A stretch of DNA of 64,000 nt from Gemmobacter caeni (GTDB lineage: Bacteria; Pseudomonadota; Alphaproteobacteria; Rhodobacterales; Rhodobacteraceae). The notes below the pieces were generated by a model that saw nothing but the letters and a program-made list of their open reading frames with translations, was not told the DNA's origin and did not search any database. The stretch is taken from contig NZ_QBKP01000007.1 in NCBI RefSeq assembly GCF_003054195.1, forward strand, positions 124,001 to 188,000, in the 5' to 3' direction. Shown here piece after piece: positions 1 to 7,531 of this stretch. Numbering within the stretch: position 1 is the stretch's first letter; each line of letters opens with the position of its first letter. Made by a program: the position numbers and the translations under genes.

Positions 1-17
1 CCAAGAAGATCCTGCAT
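1..17 (-). CDS. kdpA: Start of probable KdpA (partial, runs off the left edge)
   Basis: Only the first five codons (M-Q-D-L-L) are in the window. The ATG follows a GGGGG ribosome-binding stretch and lies 10 bases after the kdpF stop. KdpA, the potassium-translocating subunit of the Kdp P-type ATPase, normally follows kdpF directly, so the assignment rests on gene order and not on the five residues themselves. Confidence 0.5.
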
Positions 18-27
18 GATGCCCCCT

Positions 28-114
28 TCAGAACCGGCCGGGGCGGATCAGCGCCAGCACCAGAAAGCCGAAGACCCCAACAGCGGCTGCGAGGCCAAGG
101 ATGATGTCAAACAT
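28..114 (-). CDS. kdpF: KdpF, small subunit of the potassium-transporting ATPase
   Basis: This 28-residue protein begins MFDIILGLAAAVG and ends LALIRPGRF. It is a single hydrophobic helix followed by a short basic tail, which is the size and pattern of KdpF. KdpF sits in the inner membrane and stabilises the KdpABC complex, which takes up K+ at low external potassium. The gene lies just upstream of the presumed kdpA start and reads leftward with it, so the rest of kdp should lie outside the window. Confidence 0.8.
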   Translation of the reverse strand: MFDIILGLAAAVGVFGFLVLALIRPGRF

Positions 115-124
115 GGATACCCCC

Positions 125-208
125 TCAGATCCGCGCGATCAGAAAGGTGAGGCCGGAGAAGGCGGCAAACCCGCCAAGCCCCAGCGCAAGATAAATCAGG
201 TCAGCCAT
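125..208 (-). CDS. Tiny membrane protein preceding kdpF
   Basis: A 27-residue frame starts MADLIYLALGLGGF and ends in TFLIARI. A GGGAG ribosome-binding site lies about 6 bases upstream of its ATG, and it ends 10 bases before kdpF on the same strand. The composition is one transmembrane helix, similar in size to KdpF but different in sequence. Its place at the head of the kdp operon suggests an accessory Kdp microprotein or a leader peptide. I cannot name a family. Confidence 0.55.
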   Translation of the reverse strand: MADLIYLALGLGGFAAFSGLTFLIARI

Positions 209-345
209 TGCAGCTCTCCCCCAAGGGTTTACTGGCAGAGCTTCCTGCGCTGGCCCGCAAAGGGGCTATTCGGAAGTGTCGGGTGCAGCGTAAAGAACGC
301 GTGAATCCGGCCAGCGCAGGCAGCTCATATACAACAGGTAAACAC

Positions 346-519
346 GCGGTCCCGTCCGGCATTGCTGCCGCCTTGCCGGCCGGAGTTCTTTTGCAATTCG
401 GCGCGTTTGGCGGCACCAGCGTCGAACCAGCCCTGATCGGCAGCTATCTGATGATGATGGCGCTCGTCGGCTCGCATGCCTTCAACGTTGCGCCCGTTAT
501 CGCATCCGTCGTTCCGTGA
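346..519 (+). pseudogene. Remnant resembling a BenE-type benzoate/H+ symporter
   Basis: The 57 codons before the stop at 517-519 read as hydrophobic membrane protein, including A-V-P-S-G-I-A-A-A-L-P-A-G-V-L-L-Q-F-G and later P-A-L-I-G. By eye this resembles an internal stretch of BenE-family permeases (I-P-x-x-I-A-x-A-x-x-A-G-V-L-L). Nothing upstream or downstream continues the protein, so it would be a fragment left by deletion. The family match is tentative. Confidence 0.3.
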
Positions 520-589
520 GGCGCGCATCTTTTCCGTTCGCGGATGGCCAGCCGGATCGAAACCTGCTTCGTCGCTTCCTCAAGCGCCA

Positions 590-1003
590 TCAAAGAATGG
601 TCGCCTCCCCACCGCTGCGCTGCATCTCCTCCGAGATGAGTTCGGCCAGCGGCATCAGGGCATAATCCTTGAAGGCCAGCGTCGGGCCATGAAACAGCTC
701 CAGCGCATGACAACGCTCGGTCAGCGCCGTCACCGGCGGCGCCCCGGCTGTGGAAAAGCGCGCTTAGGCACGGGCAATCGCTGCCCGTGTCGCGGACCCG
801 GCTTCAGGCCGGTCGTCAAACAGTGCGATCAGCGCCGCCACCAGATCGGCAAAGGGCAGCGCCCCCAGGGCCAGCGCGCACTGAAGGTCCGGGGCGGGAA
901 AGTTTTGCGGCATGTAAAGCCCGCCATCCGGTGCCGTGCCCCGCGTCAACAAGGCCCGCAGCGGGACGGGTGCCGCGTGGCCGCGCGTGCTTGTAAAGAT
1001 CAT
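590..1003 (-). pseudogene. thrC: Threonine synthase remnant with internal stop and lost 3' end
   Basis: The frame opens with M-I-F-T-S-T-R-G and D-G-G-L-Y-M-P, the hallmark N-terminus of threonine synthase. It hits an in-frame TAA at 764-766, then continues in the same frame with A-R-F-S-T-A-G and the conserved [13 protein letters not shown], which contains the PLP lysine. Family members usually have A-Y-A-R-F at the stop, so a single change of a tyrosine codon to TAA explains it. The frame ends for good at 590 after E-A-T-I-L, before the A-T-S-G-D-T-G region, so roughly two thirds of the enzyme is missing. Its start overlaps the upstream small gene by 4 bases. Confidence 0.85.
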
Positions 1004-1203
1004 AGCTTCTCCTTCCCGGCGACAAGGGTCATCCCCTGCCCGCGATCGCGTAAAAACAACAGAAAGTCCGGCGATGCTTCCCCTACAGGCACGGGCGAGT
1101 GCAGATCACAGGCGCGTGCCTGAAACGGACCAGCACCATCCAGCTCACGGGCAATCCGTTCGGCCTGACCCGCCTCTCCGATGATTTCAAGCAAGACCGG
1201 CAT
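1000..1203 (-). CDS. Small protein of unknown function between aldehyde dehydrogenase and the thrC remnant
   Basis: A 67-residue protein starts at an ATG (M-P-V-L-L-E-I-I-G-E) preceded by GGAAGGG about 8 bases upstream. Its stop overlaps the thrC remnant start as ATGA, which implies former translational coupling. It is charged, has no signal peptide or membrane helix, and I do not recognise a domain. It probably belonged to the hom / aldehyde dehydrogenase / thrC operon. Confidence 0.5.
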   Translation of the reverse strand: MPVLLEIIGEAGQAERIARELDGAGPFQARACDLHSPVPVGEASPDFLLFLRDRGQGMTLVAGKEKL

Positions 1204-1320
1204 CGGGATATCCCTTCCTTTCCGGCAGAATACCGGCCCCACCCGCCGAAAATCTGCAATCTTTTAGCCAGTTCCGGGCTTTTCCCGCGCAGATGCGACA
1301 ACCTGCGCGGCGATGCGGTG

Positions 1321-2739
1321 TCACCCCCGATTCAGGCAGATGGCGCGCGGCTGGGTCATCTCCTCATAGGCAAACCGCACTCCTTCGCGCCCCAGACTGC
1401 CATATTTGAACCCGCCAAACGGCATGGCATCAAAACGGTAATCCGAACTGTCGTTGATCATCACACCGCCAGCCTCGATCCGTTCGGCTGCCGCCAGTGC
1501 GGTTTCAAGGCTCGCAGTGAAAATCCCCGCATGCAGGCTGAACGGGATCGCATTGGCGCGGGCAATCGCCTCCTCGAAATTATCGAACGGCTCCAGCATC
1601 ACGACCGGCGCAAAGGCCTCTTCCTGCCACAGCGCCGCCGCATGCGGCACACCTTCCAGCACGGTCGGGGCATGCAGCGCGCCCTGCCGCTGGTGCCCGC
1701 ACAGGACTGTCGCCCCAAGTGCCACCGCTGCCTCTGTCCGCGCGGCGATCAGACCTGCCGCCGCCTCCGAGATCATCGGCCCCATATCGCTGTCCTCTGC
1801 CATCGGATCGCCTGTCACCAGCGCCCGTGTGGCCGTGACAAAGCGATCCCGGAAGGCCTCATAGACCGGGCGGGCGATCAGCCGCCGCTGCGCGCCGATG
1901 CAATTCTGCCCTGCCGCCCAGAACGCCCCCGACACACAACCCGCCACCGCCTTGTCCAGATCGGCATCGGCCATCACGATCACAGGGGCATTGCCCCCAA
2001 GGTCCATCGCCAACTTTTTCAGCCCCGCCGCCGCTGCAATCGCCCCGCCGGTGCGGAAGCCGCCGGTAAAGCTGACCATCCGCACATCGCGGGCCGACAC
2101 CAGCGCCCTGCCCAGACCGGCCTCGCCGATCATCGGCGTCACCACCACCTCCGGCAAACCGGCTGCAACCAACGCATCCACCAGCGCCAGCGCCGAGAGC
2201 GGCGCGAGTTCCGACGGTTTCAACAGAACCGCGTTACCTCCGGCAATGGCCGGGCCAAGCTTATGCGCCACAAGGTTGAGCGGATCGTTGAAGGGCGTGA
2301 TGGCCGCAATCATTCCCAGGGGCTCACGCGTGAACCAGCCCTGACGGCTTTCCGACCCCGGAAAGGCATCAAAGGGGAACACCTCGCCGCCCCCGCGACG
2401 CGCCTCATCCGCCGACAGGCGCAACGTGTTCACACAGCGCGCCACTTCCTTGCGAGCCTGCCGGATGGTCTTGCCCGCCTCCAGCACGATGCGCCGGGCA
2501 AAGATTTCGGTGTCAGCGGCGATCTGCGCCGCCGCCCTGTCCAGAATGGCGGCGCGGGCATGGCGGGGCAAGGCCCGCGCCACCCCGGCCCCGATCCGCG
2601 CCCGCGCCAGCAAGGCCGGCAGATCGGCGACCTGGGTTTCAGGAACATCCGCCAGCCAGGCTCCATCAAAGGGAGAGCGGACTGCAATGGTCGGGGTGAG
2701 AGTCATCTCGCGCGGGGTGAGCGGGGCTTGCAACGTCAT
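1321..2739 (-). CDS. NAD(P)-dependent aldehyde dehydrogenase
   Basis: The 472-residue protein has the ALDH superfamily layout: cofactor-binding I-T-P-F-N-D-P-L-N and K-P-S-E-L-A-P, the catalytic cysteine in G-Q-N-C-I-G-A-Q-R, and the C-terminal M-P-F-G-G-F-K signature. It most resembles the semialdehyde/phosphonoacetaldehyde-type group. The usual general-base glutamate motif E-L-G-G reads M-D-L-G-G here, an E-to-D change. The ATG overlaps the stop of the homoserine dehydrogenase gene (ATGA), so the two are translationally coupled. The substrate is unknown; coupling to a homoserine dehydrogenase-like enzyme suggests a 4-carbon semialdehyde or hydroxy-aldehyde. Confidence 0.85.
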   Translation of the reverse strand: MTLQAPLTPREMTLTPTIAVRSPFDGAWLADVPETQVADLPALLARARIGAGVARALPRHARAAILDRAAAQIAADTEIFARRIVLEAGKTIRQARKEVARCVNTLRLSADEARRGGGEVFPFDAFPGSESRQGWFTREPLGMIAAITPFNDPLNLVAHKLGPAIAGGNAVLLKPSELAPLSALALVDALVAAGLPEVVVTPMIGEAGLGRALVSARDVRMVSFTGGFRTGGAIAAAAGLKKLAMDLGGNAPVIVMADADLDKAVAGCVSGAFWAAGQNCIGAQRRLIARPVYEAFRDRFVTATRALVTGDPMAEDSDMGPMISEAAAGLIAARTEAAVALGATVLCGHQRQGALHAPTVLEGVPHAAALWQEEAFAPVVMLEPFDNFEEAIARANAIPFSLHAGIFTASLETALAAAERIEAGGVMINDSSDYRFDAMPFGGFKYGSLGREGVRFAYEEMTQPRAICLNRG

Positions 2740-3806
2740 TCTGCGGCCTCGCAGCATTTGGCGGCAACCCCGTCGCGATGCAGCGCGATGATATCCGAGA
2801 GGATCGCATAGGCGGTTTCCACCCGTCCGGCGCCCGGACCCGAGATCGTCACATCCCCCAGAAGATCGGTGGCAAAGGTCACCGCATTCACTGCGCCGCT
2901 GATCCCCGCCAGTGGATGCGACAGCGGCAGGCATTTCGCCTGCACCTGCGCCGTTACCTGACCATCCGCCTGCCGCATGGCAGAGCCGATAAGTTTCCAG
3001 CGCCGCCCCTGCGCCGCCGCCTCGGCCAGATGCGCAGGCGTAATGGCAGTGATCCCAGAACACTCTACCTGAGCAGGCAGAAGATCAGCCCCCAGCAGCT
3101 CATTTGCCAGGATCACGACCTTAAGCCGCACATCATGGCCCTCCACATCCGCCGTCGGGTCGGCCTCGGCATAGCCTGCGGCCTGTGCCTCGTGCAGCGC
3201 TGCCGCGAAATTCAGCCCCGCCTCCATCCGGCCCAGAATGAAATTGGAGGTGCCATTCAGCACGCCCTTGAATCCGGTGATCTGTGATCCCGCCAAAGCC
3301 TCACGCGCAAGGCGCAGCACCGGCGTGCCGCTCATCACGCTGCCTTCGCATTCGAACCGCAGGCCAAGACGATTGGCCTGTTCCGTCAGCGCGCGGGCTG
3401 CCAGCGCCACCGGCCCCTTGTTGTTGGTGACGACATGGCGCCCTGCCGCCACCGCCGCGCGGCAATGCGAGATGGCAGGCTCCCCCGTCTGCGCATCGGT
3501 GAAAGTGGCCTCGACCACGATATCGGCCGGGGCGTTGCGCACCACGATCAGACTGCGCGGATCGGCGCTGCCCCCCGAAAGAGCCGCAAAGCCACCCGGC
3601 TCGAACCGGCTCCGGGTCAGAACCCGCGGGTCAATGCCACCCGGCGCAATGATCGAGCCCAGTGTCAGATCGCTGACCCCGACGATCATCAGCCGAAAGC
3701 CAAGCTCGCGCTGCCAGACATCGTTCCGGGTGACGATCAGTTCGGCCAAAGCGCGGTTCACGCCGCCAAACCCGATCAGAGAAATGCTGTAGGTGGTGGC
3801 TGTCAC
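2736..3806 (-). CDS. Homoserine dehydrogenase-like protein without ACT domain
   Basis: The 356-residue protein opens with a Rossmann motif (I-G-F-G-G-V-N). It carries the family residues A-T-F-T-D, T-N-N-K-G-P, G-T-S-N-F-I-L and [10 protein letters not shown]. Homoserine dehydrogenase interconverts aspartate semialdehyde and homoserine. The C-terminal ACT regulatory domain of biosynthetic enzymes is absent, and the gene is coupled to an aldehyde dehydrogenase and a dead threonine synthase gene, so it may be a catabolic or specialised paralogue. I chose GTG at 3806 because AGGGAG lies about 7 bases upstream; an ATG at 3839 would add 11 residues. Confidence 0.85.
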   Translation of the reverse strand: MTATTYSISLIGFGGVNRALAELIVTRNDVWQRELGFRLMIVGVSDLTLGSIIAPGGIDPRVLTRSRFEPGGFAALSGGSADPRSLIVVRNAPADIVVEATFTDAQTGEPAISHCRAAVAAGRHVVTNNKGPVALAARALTEQANRLGLRFECEGSVMSGTPVLRLAREALAGSQITGFKGVLNGTSNFILGRMEAGLNFAAALHEAQAAGYAEADPTADVEGHDVRLKVVILANELLGADLLPAQVECSGITAITPAHLAEAAAQGRRWKLIGSAMRQADGQVTAQVQAKCLPLSHPLAGISGAVNAVTFATDLLGDVTISGPGAGRVETAYAILSDIIALHRDGVAAKCCEAAE

Positions 3807-4046
3807 GGTGTCGCTCCCTGCTGTGCATGCCTGAACCAAGGCTGGCCTGCTGCCACCGCTTCCACCACCTGGCAGTCACACCAAACTGCGGCGCATTTTG
3901 CGCAGCCGATGCGCAGAAAGCGCAGCGGTGACGGATCGCCCTGCCAATTCATCCACTTCCATAGCCTTTTCACGCCAGCTCTGTCCGGCCCTTCGCATGC
4001 CAGATGTCTCCGGGGTTTTCGACAGGACTGCCCTGAATTGTCTGCC
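3807..4046. other. Intergenic stretch upstream of the homoserine dehydrogenase gene
   Basis: No convincing gene lies between the permease terminator and the homoserine dehydrogenase start. It should hold the promoter of the leftward hom operon. A short GCGCA-TTT-TGCGC repeat is visible near 3892-3904, but I could not pick a convincing -35/-10 pair. Confidence 0.4.
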
Positions 4047-4076
4047 AAAAAAACCGGCTCGCGCGCGGCGAGCCGG
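4047..4076 (-). terminator. Rho-independent terminator after the NCS1 permease gene
   Basis: On the minus strand a perfect 9-bp GC-rich stem (4054-4062 with 4068-4076, 5-base loop) is followed by seven T residues. It sits 40 bases past the permease stop and closes the leftward hydantoin operon. Confidence 0.85.
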
Positions 4077-4115
4077 AGTTTGGGCGCCCTCCGGGGAGGG
4101 AGGCAGCGCCGATAA

Positions 4116-5618
4116 TCAGAGATCTTCCCGCGCCGGCAGTTCATGCCCGGCATCGCAGTCCACACGGGCAAAGGCCCCAAAGCCGGTATGGACCCAGTCT
4201 TTACCCACAGATGCTGCAAGGAACTCATCGCCGTTGCCGCGACCCAATTCGGCCTGCGGATGATTCGGCAATACCAGCGCCTTCATCAGCAAGAGGTAGG
4301 CTATAAAGCCTGCCGGAAAGCCGATGACGAAGGCGTATTGTGACCACCAGGCCGCAAGGCCGCCAGCAATGAACCACGCCAGCAAGCCCGCAATGTTGAA
4401 GCCCCCCGTGTAACGGTACTGTCCGTTTGAGTTGAACAGATCCGGCACGTTCAGCTTGCGACCCCGAAGCGCGTAATAGTCCGCCACCATGATGCCGCCA
4501 ATGGCCGACAGGAAGGCGCCATAGTAGCCGAGGAAGACAAAGAGATTGCCCAGAATTTCCCACGGAAAGCAAAGTGTACCGACAACACCTGCCAGCGCCA
4601 CGCCAGTCTTGTAGGTGATGGCACGCGGCGCAAGGTTGATGAAGGTCAGCGCAGCGGGGATCAGGTTGGCAGAGTTGTTGGTAGACCACTGCGCCAGAAC
4701 GACCAGAGCCAGCAGGATCACCAGCGCCATGCCCTGCGCATCGCCCTGAATCACCTCGACGGGGTTCCAGTTGCCGGTTGCGATGAACGACACCGCCCCG
4801 ATCCCCGCAATCATCGCCTGCGTTACCGGCAGCGCCAGAAGCTGCGCCGCAAAGATGTTGCGGTTGCGGGCGAAGAAGCCGCGCTGGCGTGTCCCGGTTT
4901 TCACAAAGCGCGTCAGGTTGGGAATATCAATGGCCAGAGTAGACCAGAAGCCCATGTTCGCAATGAACAATACCAGCAGCGACATCTGCCCTTCGGCGCG
5001 GAAGGTCCAGATATTCAGCCCGTTGGTCCGGGCAAGCCCTTCCAGCGAGAAATACATCCACACCGAAATCGCGATGATCGCAGGCGCCGCCAGGGCGGCG
5101 AGGCGCTCCACCGACTTCATTCCCAGCATGGTGTTGCCGATCTGGACAAGGCCGAACACCAGATACCAGACGAACCAGTTGGAAAAGCCCAGGAAATATT
5201 CTCCGATCCCGTTCAGCGCCAGCGCCCCCAGATAGGTCTGGATACCGAACCACATCGCGGCAACCAGCCCGCGTGACACCGCCGGAAGATGTGTGCCATG
5301 GATACCGAAGGGCGCGCGCAGATACACGGCGAAGGACAGGCCGTGTTCGGTGCCGATATCCGCGGTCAGGATCATGAAAGCGCCTATGGCAAGGTTCGCG
5401 GCAAAGATAGTCAGGATCACCGTGGTCAGCGAAAATCCCCCGGCAACGCCGCTCGCGCCCAGCGAATAGGTGGCGATGATCACAGCGATGCCGACCCAGA
5501 TCCACGCATAGCCCAGCATCCCGATGGGCCTCTGACAGGCCCTTGTGGGCAGGATACTTTCCTCGATAAGCGCGGTTCGGTCAGATGACTGCGCGCCCGT
5601 GTTGTCTGTCGTTGTCAT
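4116..5618 (-). CDS. NCS1-family nucleobase/hydantoin permease
   Basis: About 500 residues with roughly twelve hydrophobic helices and the NCS1 pattern near the N-terminus (Y-A-W-I-W-V-G-I, then G-L-S-F-A-V-Y-L-R-A-P-F-G). Family members import hydantoins, allantoin, cytosine or thiamine by cation symport. As last gene of an operon with HyuA/HyuB and an N-carbamoylsarcosine hydrolase-like enzyme, it probably imports the hydantoin-type substrate. Start chosen at M-T-T-T-D-N with AGGGAA about 9 bases upstream; a longer frame to 5687 lacks a better site. Confidence 0.85.
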   Translation of the reverse strand: MTTTDNTGAQSSDRTALIEESILPTRACQRPIGMLGYAWIWVGIAVIIATYSLGASGVAGGFSLTTVILTIFAANLAIGAFMILTADIGTEHGLSFAVYLRAPFGIHGTHLPAVSRGLVAAMWFGIQTYLGALALNGIGEYFLGFSNWFVWYLVFGLVQIGNTMLGMKSVERLAALAAPAIIAISVWMYFSLEGLARTNGLNIWTFRAEGQMSLLVLFIANMGFWSTLAIDIPNLTRFVKTGTRQRGFFARNRNIFAAQLLALPVTQAMIAGIGAVSFIATGNWNPVEVIQGDAQGMALVILLALVVLAQWSTNNSANLIPAALTFINLAPRAITYKTGVALAGVVGTLCFPWEILGNLFVFLGYYGAFLSAIGGIMVADYYALRGRKLNVPDLFNSNGQYRYTGGFNIAGLLAWFIAGGLAAWWSQYAFVIGFPAGFIAYLLLMKALVLPNHPQAELGRGNGDEFLAASVGKDWVHTGFGAFARVDCDAGHELPAREDL

Positions 5619-5700
5619 AGTCACGTTTTCCCTGTTGTCGGGATGAGTGTTTTCTTCGTGCGCCACCTTCACGCGGGCCCGTGTCATCCCTGGATGAGAG

Positions 5701-5725
5701 AAGGGGCCGCATGCGGCGGCCCCTT
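5701..5725 (-). other. Intercistronic hairpin between hyuB and the permease gene
   Basis: A perfect 10-bp inverted repeat (5701-5710 with 5716-5725, loop 5 bases) starts 7 bases past the hyuB stop. On the minus strand it is followed by a pyrimidine-rich but not T-only tract. It may be a partial terminator or an mRNA-stabilising element that sets permease expression below that of hyuAB. Confidence 0.6.
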
Positions 5726-5731
5726 TCGCTG

Positions 5732-7519
5732 TCAGCTGGCTTTCTGCATGGCGGCACGGCGCTTTTCAGTCGCGGCCATGTCCACCGTTTCGGCGCCAAT
5801 GTCGAGGATGACCCCATATACCTCGCGTGCATCGGCGACGGTGCAGAACCCGTCCAGCACGTCTTCCAGCACCTTTACGGGCGGACGGTTCAGCGGATCG
5901 CCGTACCCGCCGCCGTTCGGGCTGTAGTAGGTCATCACATCATTGGCCTCGACAGCCAGACCCGAGAACTTCGACGGCATGTCGCGCAGGTCTCCGGGGC
6001 GGTTCGGGTTGGTGATGGTGCAGCGGCCCACCGTCCCGTCCCGCCCGCCAAAGATGCCCCAGGGCGCATCCGTGTGCCGTTCGGATTCGTGGGTGATGAA
6101 GGCGGTCGTCAGCACCCGCTGAGCCTTGACCACCCCGATACCGCCACGGAACTCGCCGGCGCCGGGCGGCTGGTCGTCGCGCAATTCATAGCGGTCGCAG
6201 ATCATGGGAATATGCATCGCAAGATCTTCAAGCGGGTTGTTGCGCGTATTGGCCATCAGGTTGTCAATGCTGTCAGGACCATCCGAACGGGGACGCCCGC
6301 CATAGGCGCCTTCGTTGACCTCAAGAAACACCCAGTATTCACCGGACGGCCGCACGCCCGAATAGGCCGCGAAGCTGATCGAGGCCGAAGACCCTGCAAT
6401 CACTTTTTCCGGCATCACAGGGGCCAGCGCGCGGATAATCAGGTCGATCATGCGGTTGCACTGGGTAAAGCGTGCCTCCGCGCTGGCGGGGGCACGGGGG
6501 TTGAAGATCGACCCCAGAGGCGCTGTCACCCTGATCGGGCGGAAAGACCCTTCATTCGACGGGACACGCACATCCGAGGTGGCGGCATCCAGCAGGAGCT
6601 TGCGAAACCCTGCATAAGCCGCGACCTTGGTCGACCCCTCGAAGGGCACGTTATAGGCGGTCGGCGTCTGATCGGCGGAACCCGTCAGATCCACCTCCAC
6701 CTCATCCCCCCGCACGCGGACAGTGACCTTGACCTTCAGCTGCCTGTCGCGGTTGCGCCCGTCATCGTCCAGCCAGCCTTCGGCGGTATAGTCGCCATCG
6801 GGAATTTCGCTGATGCGCTGTCGCGTCATGCGTTCGGCATAATCCATCAACTGGTTCGCCGCACCGAAGACCGTTGCCTCACCATATTTGTCGAGCAGCT
6901 CGACAAACCGCTTCGCCCCCAGCCGGGCCGAAGCAATCTGCGCTTCGATATCCGCCACGAGCTGCTGTGCGGCGCGGCTGTTGCGGCGGATGTAGTTCCA
7001 CATCGCGTTGTTGGGTTCACCCTTGCGGTAGAGCTTGGTCCCCGCGAAAAGCATACCTTCGGCATAGACGTCGGGCACATCGATGATCAGGCCCGGCGTC
7101 GCGGCGCCGATATCGACATGGTGCGCCGTGTTGCCCGCGAAGCCCACCAGCCGTCCCTGATAGAAAACAGGCACCACGATGGCGAGGTCGGGCGTATGAC
7201 TGGACCCGAAATAGGGGTGGTTATGAACGACCACATCCCCCTCGTACCATGTGTCATCCTCCAGCGTTTCGGCGATGCCCCGCAGATAGCCGGGGATCGA
7301 CCCGATATGCATGGGCGTCGATTCCGACTCGCACAGCGTGTTGAAGTTCACATCAAACAGACCCGCACCAAGATCCTGGCTTTCTCGGATGATCGAGGAA
7401 AAGGACATGCGATAGAGGACGTGCCCCATCTCTTCCGCAATGGTTTCAAAGCTGCCGCGGATCACCTGCAGCGTGATCGGATCGACGGTGATGGCATCAG
7501 GATTGGTCATGACATTCAT
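5732..7519 (-). CDS. hyuB: Hydantoinase B / oxoprolinase beta-type subunit
   Basis: The 595-residue protein matches the HyuB family: D-P-I-T-L-Q-V-I-R-G at the start, A-E-E-M-G-H-V-L-Y-R-M-S-F-S-S-I-I-R-E-S, then the H-N-H-P-Y-F-G-S-S-H metal-type segment and a C-terminal G-G-G-Y-G-D-P. HyuB pairs with HyuA in ATP-dependent opening of hydantoin, N-methylhydantoin or 5-oxoproline rings. The gene starts 12 bases after hyuA. The cysteine hydrolase in the same operon favours a hydantoin over an oxoproline substrate. Confidence 0.9.
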   Translation of the reverse strand: MNVMTNPDAITVDPITLQVIRGSFETIAEEMGHVLYRMSFSSIIRESQDLGAGLFDVNFNTLCESESTPMHIGSIPGYLRGIAETLEDDTWYEGDVVVHNHPYFGSSHTPDLAIVVPVFYQGRLVGFAGNTAHHVDIGAATPGLIIDVPDVYAEGMLFAGTKLYRKGEPNNAMWNYIRRNSRAAQQLVADIEAQIASARLGAKRFVELLDKYGEATVFGAANQLMDYAERMTRQRISEIPDGDYTAEGWLDDDGRNRDRQLKVKVTVRVRGDEVEVDLTGSADQTPTAYNVPFEGSTKVAAYAGFRKLLLDAATSDVRVPSNEGSFRPIRVTAPLGSIFNPRAPASAEARFTQCNRMIDLIIRALAPVMPEKVIAGSSASISFAAYSGVRPSGEYWVFLEVNEGAYGGRPRSDGPDSIDNLMANTRNNPLEDLAMHIPMICDRYELRDDQPPGAGEFRGGIGVVKAQRVLTTAFITHESERHTDAPWGIFGGRDGTVGRCTITNPNRPGDLRDMPSKFSGLAVEANDVMTYYSPNGGGYGDPLNRPPVKVLEDVLDGFCTVADAREVYGVILDIGAETVDMAATEKRRAAMQKAS

Positions 7520-7531
7520 GGGCGTGTCTCC

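Noticed and set aside
1099-2811. A 570-codon open frame on the plus strand
   Set aside because: It is antisense to the aldehyde dehydrogenase gene and has no recognisable motif.
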